DNA of 64,000 nt from contig OY811975.1 of assembly GCA_963681505.1 (NCBI GenBank), positions 5,323,490 through 5,387,489 on the forward strand, written 5' to 3'. The DNA is from Eunapius fragilis. Lineage: Eukaryota; Porifera; Demospongiae; Spongillida; Spongillidae. Positions 33,056 through 43,411 of the stretch are shown one piece after another. The notes beneath the pieces are model-generated. The model saw nothing but the letters and a program-made list of their open reading frames with translations. It had not been told where the DNA came from and searched no databases. Each line of letters opens with the position of its first letter. Positions within the stretch are counted from its first letter, which is position 1. The translations under genes were made by a program, and so were the position numbers.

Positions 33056-33388
33056 TCCACTGGGATCAGCATCCAGGTCACATTCGTCTGAGTCAACAGC
33101 AAACTCATCGCAGACATCCAATTCAGAATCCATGATAGGCGCAATGTGGATGGTTTTCCGGTACACGTATAGATTATGGAACGTTCCGTTTAACCAAGAC
33201 GATAGTAGTACGATGCCCGTAGGAAAAAACATGCGTCGTAACGTGTTATAACGCACCATGACGCGTTCAAAGCGTTGGCGTTGATTTGCATAATTCAGCG
33301 AGGGTGTGAACCGTTTCCAATCCATGTATTTAATATCCCTGGTTTGCGTGTCTGGACATAATATCGATATTAACATTACGCAATTCAC
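33026..33388 (-). CDS. Hypothetical ORF, reverse strand
   Basis: 120 codons without a recognised family. It contains QRFERVMVRYNTLRRMFFPTG and an acidic C-terminal part. It overlaps the edge of the foldback element and may be a fragment of a transposon protein. A short match (CATGGATTGGAAACG) recurs at about 31016 in inverted orientation. Confidence 0.2.
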   Translation of the reverse strand: MNCVMLISILCPDTQTRDIKYMDWKRFTPSLNYANQRQRFERVMVRYNTLRRMFFPTGIVLLSSWLNGTFHNLYVYRKTIHIAPIMDSELDVCDEFAVDSDECDLDADPSGRVSGCSSKG

Positions 33389-33499
33389 GTATGCTTACAC
33401 AAAACATCGGACGTTTTTTACACAAAACATCGGACGTAAGACGTTTTAATTAGTAACAATCCGCGTAAGGCATTTAAAAACAATGTGCGCAAGACAATT

Positions 33500-33759
33500 A
33501 TCATCTTCTCGGTGTATGCCTCCAGCCAGACACGTTTGTACATTCCTCCCTCACTTAAACATCATTTCTTGAGTGCTTGGCCTCTTCTCCCATCCCATCT
33601 CAGCTGCATGGCCACACGATTAAACACGATCGACACGATCGACGAGTTACTACATTCGATTATAGATATTAGAGTAACTAACATCTATAATTCGATCGAG
33701 TTAAGTGAGTGAGGAACGTGCAAACGTGTCTGGCTGAAGGCTTGCACCGAGAAGACCGT
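33500..33759. mobile_element. Inverted-repeat MITE (~55 bp arms)
   Basis: The arms CTTCTCGGTGTATGCCTCCA and the complement of TGGCTGAAGGCTTGCACCGA run ~55 bp, including AGCCAGACACGTTTG. The spacer is ~145 bp with CGATCGA palindromes. Confidence 0.75.
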
Positions 33760-33773
33760 GCAGTTGAAAGTGC

Positions 33774-35550
33774 GTACCGGTGTCAGGTAGAAATGGGGAC
33801 CCCGTAGAATTGGGGATCCCGCGTCCCCAATTCTACGTAGAACTGGGGACCCTTGCGTAGGTATGGGGACCCTTATATACACTTCTAGAAAGCACGGCGT
33901 GGCAGCACACATATGGCGGGTGACAAAGGGAAAAAAGACGGGCGGTTTTCCTTTGAAGAGATATACCAATATCTTTTACAAGGCGTGTATACTTATACAT
34001 TTTCGTAATCGGACAAGCAAGCGTTACGAAAGAGGGACAAATTTTTCGCCGGAAAAGGCGCTGACTTATAGTTCACGCGTCGAGGCGGAGGTGAGAATCG
34101 AAACGACTTTTTGCAGTCTCAAGCATGTAACATCAGATTGCTTCTCTTTTTGTGCATACAACAAGTAGACGATAGTTGTCAAAACGCTGCTCGGCTTGTG
34201 GTAGAGAATATAGATCAGCGGCAGAGGATTGTCTCCTTAACCCATGACGATGGTCACTTCGGAGTGGCTAAAATTACTACTTCGAGATTGTCTCATTTAA
34301 GAAAAAAAAAAACATCATGGAGACAATTAGCCATGGTTAAAAATAGGGAAGATAAATCTGTCCAAAAAGCATGCACAAAGAAATTCTTATATCAGAAACT
34401 GGATGGTTGATGACAGCATTGTTAATGCAGCACAGTATATATGCTCTACAGTATTCCTGGGCTGCAAAATACCTTATTGGGCTCATGAGAAAAGAATTTA
34501 TACAATACTTGCATAATGGTGCATGATAACCATTGGGTGACAGTTTCAACAGTAGGACAAGAATCATCTCACATCAGCATTAATGACAGCCTCCACTCCC
34601 CTCTTTCTAATTTTACTAAGCGCTTTATTGTACACAGACAAACCGTTTATTACTGTACAATTCATTAATGTAGAAAGGAAATGTAATAGTTTTGATTGTG
34701 GTGCATATGCTATAGCATTTGCTATAAGTTTATGCTGCGGTGAGGATGTATCGAGCATTAAATGCAACAAAAAAGAGACGAGAAAACAATTACTTAGTTC
34801 TTAGAAATGTGAAAGATCCACACATTTCCAAGCATGCAAAGAGACAAAAGAAACCCTCGAAACAATTCCAATCAGTATACTGCTCTGTCGAATGAGAGAA
34901 ACAAGGGCTATGATAGAATGTTGTGCTTGTCAGAAGAGGCTTCATATAGAATGCGACATATCAATATTAAAGAGAAGTTGGAAGAAGTTAAAATATATTT
35001 GGAAGTGCCAAAATTGTCATGGCTGATTCAGAAAGGGTGTATCGAACATTTGCACTGTTCCATATCTATTGTTCTTGCGTTCAAGCTAGCTGATCAACCC
35101 ATTTAAATGTTCAATTCAGTGAGAACATGTTTTTTTTTGCTTCATTCAGTTTTGTCTGTATTTTGTACTGGAATGAATGTTAATACCGTGAAAGTTAAAT
35201 GCGTTTATTGTTTGAAAAACACGTAGCGTATACTCAGAGCTTATAAATACCCAGAACCTACATAAACAATAACAGTGCGGAAGCAAATTCAGCTATGAGT
35301 CCATGCATGTGCCCACGTCGTTACAGATGAGTCACATCAAGAGACACACCTGCCCTAACGTATACACGCTTCTAAAACCGACTAACATGCGCTTCAAACT
35401 CATTGGGTGGAAGAGGGAGAGGGGGGGGGGGGGGGTCCCTAATTCTACGAGGGGTCCCCAATTTAGGGACGGGGGGACCCCATATCTCCGTAGATTTAGG
35501 GCCGGGGGTCCCTAGTTCTATGGGTCCCTAATTCTACGTGACACCGGCAC
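33774..35550 (+). mobile_element. TIR element fossil with integrase zinc-binding and Ulp1-type protease parts
   Basis: Inverted ends of the type GTACCGGTGTCA/TGACACCGGCAC, each followed by several GGGGACCC/GGGTCCCT words. TGC flanks both sides as a possible target duplication. The parts seen are an H2C2-like integrase zinc-binding segment (about 34170-34300) and a C48/Ulp1-like cysteine-protease segment (about 34400-34800, with NHWVTVST and FDCGAYAIAF). The combination recalls Ginger-type DNA transposons with gypsy-like integrases. The element is broken, with several breaks, and most of the integrase is gone. It is distantly related to the fossil at 60640-63917. Confidence 0.6.
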
Positions 35551-35706
35551 TGCGTGTTCACTATATATGGCGCTAAACAACCGATGCATGTCCATGCAGG
35601 GCTTATCCTTAAGTACTGGAGACAGCACAAGAATACAGTCGATTGGCGTAACATACTTGCGCACAGTCCATCACTGCACGTTGCAGTCGGGTATGACATA
35701 CGTTGT

Positions 35707-35870
<164 letters not shown>

Positions 35871-35919
35871 ATCTGTATGTTTATGTGGTGTAATTGTTAC
35901 AGGCTGACATGGTAAGCAG

Positions 35920-37660
35920 AAACGTGCAGCGATGGGTGTAAAACGGCGAAATGTGTGTGAAACTCAGCTGTCCATTCTGCACGACGCAATAAAGGTAGGT
36001 TGCATATGTAGATACACATTACTTTATGACTATTTTGGTAATTCAGCATGAGCTAAGGACTAATAACTGCTTGCTGGGTTACAGAGCGTTGTGGAGACTA
36101 CTGCAAACCAAATACAGTTATGATATGGCTAATGACTCTGAAGTGCATGTGTTGCTGGGACATGTAACTTGACCTTGCTGTCTGTAGAGCTACGTATACA
36201 GTAATGATCCTTCTTGCTGTAATGGACCCCTGTTGGGTCACGTGACTGAAGGATGCGAAGGCTCCAAAGAAAAAGGTATTGGAATCAGGTTAGGGGAACG
36301 AGGTTAATGAGTCCTGATATCAAAGATCAACTTTGGAACATTGTAGGGTCCTAATTGGTGCTGGCATATTGATGGCTACGATAAGCTCAAACCATATGGG
36401 TTTCCCATACACGCTTGCATTAATGGTGTGTAAAGTTATGTTTGGAGTTCAATGTTGCAACCTTCTATGTACAGATTTCATCTGGCTTGAGTTGCCCAGC
36501 ACAAATAATGATCCTAAAGTTGTTGCTATGTTTTACTATGTATGCATTGGTTAAGCTAGAAGATTAGCACATTCTCTAATCATTTACAAAATTTCTTTCA
36601 CAATCCTTTGTCAGCGTTATTTCCTTGCCATGACTCTTCCTACCTCCCACATGCATGCACTGTCCCCCTTCCTATGGTCATCTCACTCTCTGTCCCTCTC
36701 TTCCAACACATGCAATCATTTTATCTCTACCTATTTATACTCTGCTCTCTTGCATCTCCCGCCCTTTCTCCATCCTCTCATCTCTCCCCATCGTCATCTC
36801 ACCATAGCTATATCCTTCACTTGTCTGTACTCTGGACTGCAGGGTTTTGATGCAGTGTAAATCTGGTCTATGTGTTGTTAATAAGTGGAGGGTGATGCAT
36901 TGTTATCACTTCACACACTGTCACACACTCATGATCAAATGCCATTTCTACATGTATATGTCATAAATCAGGGTGTCCCTCAAAAATGCGAAGTGACCAT
37001 GGAACAGAGAATACTATCATAGCCATGTGTCAGATGGCATTATGACACCATCATACTGATCAGCATGTTGGATGGAATAGTTTTCTGTTTGGGAGCTCTG
37101 TCAGAAACACTGCGGGTTATGCTTACAAGTGAACAGTTTGTGCTAATAAACATTGCTACCCCACAGCGCATTGAAAGCTGGTCTAGACTCAGGAGTGGAT
37201 TGACCTTTTTAAGGTAAATTGCACTTGTTTTTGTTCCTGCAAGCTTAGTGGTCATTGCCAGTCACTAGTTGATGATGGCTTTTATGACCCTACCATTACA
37301 CTCCAAAAGTGGGTTTTAGTGTGCTTGTATAGCAGTTTAAAAACTTTAAAATCGTGACAGACACATTGCAGGATATGTATTCGCACCTTTGTTACGAAAG
37401 GAATTACATGAGTTTTAAGTGGGGTGGAACCAACATCAGATTCGGTACAACAGACTTGCTGTATATATCCTGGAGGTGTTCCCGATGACCTTTACACACT
37501 TTCAGGTAATCTGTGCTTATGTTTTGTATGAATTATGAGACTACCTTACTCCACCTAGATGATTACAAACAGGACATTGATCCTTCTGGCATTCTTCCTT
37601 GTCAAGTATGGATATGATGCTCCCGGTTTTTATCCCCAAGAATTTGGTGCCTTGGCCAGG
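35920..37660 (+). mobile_element. Integrase-like (DDE) element fossil
   Basis: Readable parts match a widespread invertebrate integrase-core family: GYRALWRLLQTKY near 36080, WHIDGYDKLKPYGFPIHACI near 36360, and LELPSTNNDPKVVA near 36490. Possible downstream pieces lie at 37380-37650. Treated as a fossil: broken in several places, with inserted DNA in the middle. The family is inferred from memory of these motifs; limits are approximate. Confidence 0.55.
36955..37015 (+). repeat. Inverted repeat, left partner (with 40685-40745)
   Basis: CATAAATCAGGGTGTCCCTC and GAAGTGACCATGGAAC recur as the reverse complement at 40685-40745. The pair brackets the kinase-like gene. Confidence 0.65.
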
Positions 37661-37860
37661 CTACTATAAAAATTACACAGGATGAAATCAACCCTAGAGA
37701 CATTTACTGCTTTTTACTCAGCATGCTTTCTACCATTCTACCTACATAAGTATTCATTTTATATATCAAAAACAAAATTTATTGTGTATTCGATATTCAT
37801 ATCATAACGGTATAAATTGTTGATGAATTGTTTAGTTCGTCGATCGTGTTCGCATATGTC

Positions 37861-38145
37861 ATGGAAAGTAGTAGCGAGAGAGAGAAAAGTCCCATTGCGT
37901 CTTTGTCGAAAACATCATTTACACCCCAAGTCCGTGCTGCGATGCGTCGCTTTTTAAATGAGGTGGATCGGAAGGAAAGTCAGGAAACGGCTGGAACCCA
38001 CAAGAAAATCAACCCCATGAATAAGCTGTGCATGTAGCAAATACAAGGAGCATGTAAAGGAGAAGAGAGATCTGGTGAACTATCTGGCTCAAATCCTGCA
38101 AAGTGGGGGAAACATGAAAAGGAGGATGCCAAAATGTTTGGAGTA
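37861..38145 (+). CDS. Hypothetical helical ORF fragments
   Basis: An ATG at 37861 opens MESSSEREKSPIASLSKTSF and continues with a charged helical stretch (VRAAMRRFLNEVDRKES). A second frame near 38040-38145 continues in a similar style (HVKEKRDLVNYLAQILQSGG). They may be two exons or a frameshifted piece. No family was recognised. Confidence 0.25.
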
Positions 38146-38820
38146 AGACGTGCATGCACACCTCCCATAGAACAGTTTAACTAACGTACATGTACTTGTA
38201 TTGCGCGATTGAATACGTAGCATACGCAATTGAATTCATGCATGCGCGCCAGTTATCATGAATCGAGTACCAATGCAAATGCATGTACATGTAAAAGTAT
38301 TTGTAGAAGACCGTTATGCCGCGCTAGCGTACCGACGCTGTAGACCACCATAATATGACCACAGGTTATACCACACGACAGTAGTAAACACTAATACGGC
38401 TTAAAAACTTTTTATGGGTTTTGTTTAAGGAGTAAACAATGCTCTATGTTTTGATAAAGGGTGAATTGGTTGTGCACTTAATTCCCCCCCTCCTTAGATG
38501 GGGCATGGGAAAGCTTATTATGTGTTAAAATATAAGGCGAGCCAGCGCTACCTTCAGTGGTCCCAGACTTGGCCTGGTGGGCAGTCCCCTTTTGGGCAAA
38601 CAGATATAGTCAACTAATTAATTATTTAGACCGCGATCACATATTGTGCAAGGCTTTTGCTAGCACTTTGGGCCTGCCATTGCACGCCATTGCCGGTTCC
38701 ATGAAAACTATCAACACCTACTGCTTCTGCACTGGTTGGCGTCTCTGACAGTTTCATGGCTAATGCGCCATTTTTTTTTTTCATGCAGATGAATGTATGT
38801 AGAATGAAAAAAAGGAAGTG
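38146..38820. other. Unassigned
   Basis: No convincing gene or repeat. Short ORFs near 38557 have no recognised similarity. Confidence 0.3.
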
Positions 38821-38843
38821 ATGGATTTAAAAGGGTTGGCGAA

Positions 38844-39425
38844 GTGCACAGGGTGTCGGGATTGAAGTATGAAGATGACTATATGACAACGTTGCACAAG
38901 GCTACAGCACCGCTGTTGGACAAACGTATACGCCGTAACATGTGTAGCCTTGTCATAGCCGGAGGCCGTGTTTCAAATTTACCACTACTCGGCAGAGGTT
39001 GCTCGTGGAGCCTTGGCGGTTTCATGGAAGAGCTTGGGAGATTTGAGAAAAGCAAGAGGCTGGTTATTGGGGTGTACATACTTAATGATGATGTAAGTAC
39101 CCTGGTGTTAAATATTTCACCTTACATAATACACACATACTTCCCTCATATTTAAAAGGAAGTTACTGATCATTCTAATTCTCGAAAAGACATCATTTGT
39201 GTTGCAAAATTGCCAGAGTCTTTCAATGAAGGGAAAAAAGGTAGTTTACTCTGTGTTTACGGACAGAACTCCAACTTGAATAATTTTTATTCACTGATTT
39301 TGTTTATTCCTATTAAAGAAAGTCCCTGTTTTGTAATTCAACAGCCGACAACCACATTGACCTTTGTGTGGAGGAACAAGGTTTGTGCAACTGCAGACTA
39401 TACATGCATGGTTTATACGAATTAA
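38844..39425 (+). CDS. Two-exon ORF of unknown family upstream of the kinase domain
   Basis: The first frame (38844-39092, with GCSWSLGGFMEELGRFEKSK) joins in frame across a 66-bp GT-AG intron (39093-39158) to a second exon (39159 to about 39425, with ICVAKLPESFNEGKKGSLL). The clean junction argues for real coding sequence. It may be the N-terminal region of the same gene as the kinase domain that follows at 39690, since later short exons could link them. The domain was not recognised. Confidence 0.4.
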
Positions 39426-39579
39426 CAGTACATGTACATCTCACATATACTTCTATTAGCATCACCACAACCAATTGCAAGCAAAGATGTATCTATGTCC
39501 AAAACAGGTATGTTTTAAAAAGTCATTGAGCTATTTTATGACACTGAATGTGAATATTAATCACTTGTATGCAGTTACT

Positions 39580-40515
39580 GCACTGGAGATTATAAAAGAC
39601 ACAGAAGGTACTACGTATATGATTATCCATACCGGTATACTACTAGTACTATTATTCACGTTAGATGGATTGCTAGTCCCATTAGAGAAGATAGAGATTG
39701 GGATCAAAATTGGTGGTGGGACATTTGGGTCCGTGTACAAGGGAATGTTGTTTGGAACTGATGATGCCATCAAGATTGTCACAATTCCTGACGGTGATGT
39801 AAAAAGGGAGGCCATGAAGGAAGTTGAGATATTAAGGTACTTGAGCCATGGTATTGCATTTATTGCATAAGTATATCTACATCATCTTTTAGGAAGCTCA
39901 GGCACCCCAATATAGTCAATCTAATGGGAGTTTGCTATGACGTGAGCCAGCTGCTTCTTGTAACTAACTACATCAACGGAAGCAACTAGACCAAATCATT
40001 TTCAACAAATCATGTGACGTTAGTGAAACTCATATGTCATGCATACAATTTTATTTCCAGCTTGATACACCTATGAAGATGAGCATATGCAGGTAAATAG
40101 CAAAGGCTCTTGCCTACATGCATGGTCGTGATCCAATAATCATCCACCAAGATATAAAACCTGCTAATATTATGGTTAAACACAAACAAGGCATGCATGC
40201 ATATAAAGTCACTCATTTTATTGGTAACAAGCAGTCATTTGCATGTCTTTGTCTGTGATCTTGGTGTGGCTAAGCTGCAGAATAAGATAGCCACCATCAA
40301 GTCGTCAAGAGGTACTGGTGCTGGGACTATAGCGTACAAGGCTCTGGAGGTGTTCATGGTCTCAAAGCGTTCCACCCCGGTGAATATCAACTCATTTGGC
40401 TGTAAGATTTTTGGAACTAGAGTGATGAGCCCCAGTCACCATTTTGTGCAGACGTTGAAGGCAGCTGAAGAACACAGAAAATTCTGTGTTAGCAGTAAGG
40501 CTTTAGATCCATAAA
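39580..40515 (+). pseudogene. Protein kinase domain, decayed
   Basis: Kinase motifs in order: glycine loop KIGGGTFGSVYKG (about 39710), Lys in DAIKIV, helix-C Glu in KEVEILR, then a 56-bp intron (39837-39892), LRHPNIVNLMGVCYD, IAKALAYMHG, catalytic loop IIHQDIKPANIMV (HQD instead of HRD), VCDLGVAK (DLG instead of DFG) and GTGAGTIAYKALE (KALE where APE is usual). At least one frameshift (near 39985) and a stop (near 40093) disrupt the reading, and the C-lobe ends early. It is therefore probably a pseudogene, although the metal-binding and catalytic aspartates remain. The nearest group appears tyrosine-kinase-like or receptor-type, uncertain. Confidence 0.7.
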
Positions 40516-40895
40516 AAAAGACCATCTGCACTGGAGCTGTTGGAATATTTCAATAAGCAAATATGAGGTCTATGTATGTATGTATAAGTATGTATGATTG
40601 TGTGTGACATGTTAATGGTACTGAAAATAAATCATAAAAGCAGTAAAGAATAATACAAACAACAGCTCGATAACAGTGTTATCTGCATGTTCCATGGTCA
40701 CTTCAAATTCACAGAGGGACACCCCGGATTTATGAAATATGGCATATTGCATTTAGTTGCAAGTGCTGTTCGTGTGTGTGGCAGTGTGTGCGTGAAAATG
40801 ATAACAATGATTCTTAAATTAAACAAGGTTTATGATATGCATTGAGTACATGGGAAATGCTGTTGCCACACACGCACACGAACACACACATACAC
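40516..40895. other. Gap with inverted repeat partner and CA-rich hairpin
   Basis: Contains the partner (40685-40745) of the repeat at 36955-37015. It also has a GTGTGTGGCA/TGCCACACAC hairpin (about 40770-40885) that ends in the CA-rich target of the next element. Confidence 0.5.
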
Positions 40896-41129
40896 TAGTC
40901 TCGTTCCCAGACCCTATTAATTGAGTACGGTACAACGCGACCAAATTTCGGTTGCAAGCGCTGGAATCTCGGCGGCACCAATCAGATTACAGGTATGCGT
41001 GGAATGTTATATAGGGCGTGTCTAAGTGCGCCGAGTACACGTGTACATGGCTACGTGTACGCTTAGTGTTGTCGAAGTCGAAACGTTGGAGAGCTGTTGC
41101 AGAATCCTAGGAATCCAGTTGAGTCCAGA

Positions 41130-42358
41130 ACAAGAGACAGCAGTCACAAGGCATTATTAAGAGAAGAGATGTATTTGTGTCCCTTCCAACTGGTGCCGGA
41201 AAATCTATCTGCTACGCCATACTTCCCCTGCTGTTTGACACTGACCATCATGGGCTCGATTGTGATTGTTAAATAGCTCTGATGAAGGATCAGGTTAGAC
41301 TATTTAATCAGAAGGGGATACGTGCGCGAACGTAGGAAGTGATTACGGTGGCGGCAACGTTGAAGAAGAAGTTATACAAGGAGAATATCAAGTGCTTCTT
41401 TTTGGAACTGAGTGCATACTTTTGTCCTCATTGTATCAAGAAAAACTGGTATGTTTGGCTGTCGATGAAACACTGTGTGACCAAATGGTGAGGGTCAGTT
41501 TTACATTGAGCTTACGAATAATTGTTGTGTTTTATGTTGTCTATATAGGGGAAGTTCGTTTCGCAAAGAATTCTCCTACATAGGTGAGCTGAGAAGTTTG
41601 ATTGCTGAAATAATCCTGTAATGGCCCTTACTGCAACATCAACTGCTGTCACACAGCATCAAAAGCCTTGGTATGATAGACCCAAATGTAGTGTTTGTGT
41701 GCCCAAACAAGCACAACATTAGATATCAGGTTCTTAACATCACAAATTTACAGGATGCGTTTCCTGATCTGCTTTCACAAATAAATCAATGTAACGTAGA
41801 CACACCATAATTCCTTATATATTTTGTCAAAAAACATACAATGACTGTACAGCTCTGTATAGGTTTTTCAAGCATAGTCTACAGTCAAAGCTCACACACC
41901 CTGAAGGAGCCCCAGATGTATCCCAGTACAGAATAGTTGATACGTATACACATTGCACTGATGTAACTGTTAAGAATTCTATTTCTTCCTCAATGTGCAA
42001 TGCTAAAAGCAGGCTTAGAGTTCTTATTTGTACTGTTGCATTTGGAATGGGCATCAATTGTGCAGCTGTGATGAAAGTCATACATTGGGGACCTCCACCA
42101 GACATAGTCATATGTGCAAGAAACTGGGAGAGGTGGTAGGGATGGTTCAACCTGTTCTGCAGTCTTGTTTCTGAAACAATCACATTTCAGAGGTATCCCT
42201 CAAGAAATGAAAGAGTACTGTTTAAATACAACATGCTGTCGACGAGAAGTCATCTTTAAAAACTTTGATAATGTCCCAATCAACAGTGTAAAAACCTGCA
42301 TGTGTTGTGATATATGTGGTGTACAATGCAAATGTTCTGTATGTTTGACAGCCGTATG
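41130..42358 (+). pseudogene. RecQ-type DNA helicase, decayed
   Basis: Superfamily 2 helicase motifs are in order: Walker A VSLPTGAGKSICYAILPLL (about 41175), IALMKDQV, VDETLCDQ at the DEAH position (about 41460), ELRSLIAE, IRYQVLNI, CTVAFGMGINCAAVMKVIHW (about 42025) and motif VI QETGRGGRDGS (about 42115). They are followed by a RecQ zinc-binding-like segment CCRREV...CMCCDIC. One short GT-AG intron is likely at about 41488-41548. Several stops and frame changes interrupt it, so it is not functional as it stands. In the parent transposon it would unwind DNA during transposition, by inference. Confidence 0.8.
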
Positions 42359-42495
42359 AAATGCATTGAAATGTTTGTGCAAAAAGTACATTATAACACA
42401 GAGATATGCGTACTGAATACTCAAATCTTTATTTCAGCCACACCAAAGGCTTTTTTGTCCAGCTTACCCCATATCGGAAGTCTCGCTAGAGACTT

Positions 42496-42820
42496 CCATA
42501 TAGGTTTTGACCCCGACTATGAATTTAATTAAAATCCCGCGACCCTACCGTAGCTTCGCTCCCGACGATCGGATCGTGTAACTTGTTGCAGCAATAGATC
42601 TATAAGTCAAAACGGAGTATTTTCACGTCGTAGAACCGCGTGGTTGTCGAGAACGAAAAATACTGCTGTCCTCGTTCCCCTTCCAAAAATAATGGGCGGG
42701 TCGTCTGCTTCTTCTTCTTGGGAACTCATAACTCGGGACAGGAACACTGTTAAGCAATGAAAATTGCACCAATAGCTTTAGAATTTGCTGGAGGACTCGC
42801 TTTGATACCAAAAAGCCTTT
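42496..42820 (+). repeat. Short interspersed repeat with CTT tract, copy b
   Basis: Same family as 3925-4275. It starts CATATAGGTTTTGACCCCG, carries a (CTT)n tract at about 42705-42719, and then CATAACTCGGGACAGGAAC. It is inserted inside the 5.9 kb transposon. Confidence 0.65.
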
Positions 42821-42940
42821 ATACGGTCTTATCAATTCTAATTAAGCAAAAGTACCTAGAAATACGTCTGGATTGAATTAAATGAAAGGGGGGAAACCTG
42901 CGTTGCAACAGTGATTTGGGTGTTAAAAAAAATTAAGGAA

Positions 42941-43235
42941 ACAAGTAAATAAAAACATTCTCTCTGAGAAAGTTGGTGGGATATAGGTTTTGCAGGCAAG
43001 TCGTATACTGGTGTAAAAAGCAAGGAAACAAGTTTTATCAGAAGGGAAAATGTAATAGTCCTAAAATTTAGCACAGAAACAGCATATGCCTTAGTCAAAG
43101 TGTGCTAAATATAGGACTATTACATTTTCCCTTCTGATAAAACTTGTTTCCTTGCTTTTTACACCAGTATACGACTTGCCTGCAAAACCTATATCCCACC
43201 AACTTTCTCAGAGAGAATGGTTTTATTTACTGGTA
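42941..43235. mobile_element. Hairpin (foldback) MITE family, copy 2
   Basis: Arms of ~130 bp around a ~25 bp loop. The middle arm sequence TTTTATCAGAAGGGAAAATG pairs with its exact complement on the other side but differs from copy 1 at the same place. Nested in the 5.9 kb transposon. Confidence 0.9.
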
Positions 43236-43411
43236 GTAGTGTCAAATCCCTTGAAACATGGATGTTGATGATGCCTGCCATTGTTTGTAAACACACAACT
43301 TCTTTCTAATAATTCATGAATTATTTTGTCTCTGTCTTTCGACTCAGAAGCTGTTGAGTGCTTTGTAGACTCACGGTGTACCCCTAAATCATGGTCAAAT
43401 TTGTGTACAGT

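Noticed and set aside
31010-33330. Extension of the CAGGAG foldback arms outward to CATGGATTGGAAACG at both sides
   Set aside because: Only a 15-bp word and a short GCTGAATTA match were found. The sequence between them does not align, so the arms are limited to about 31300 and 33055.
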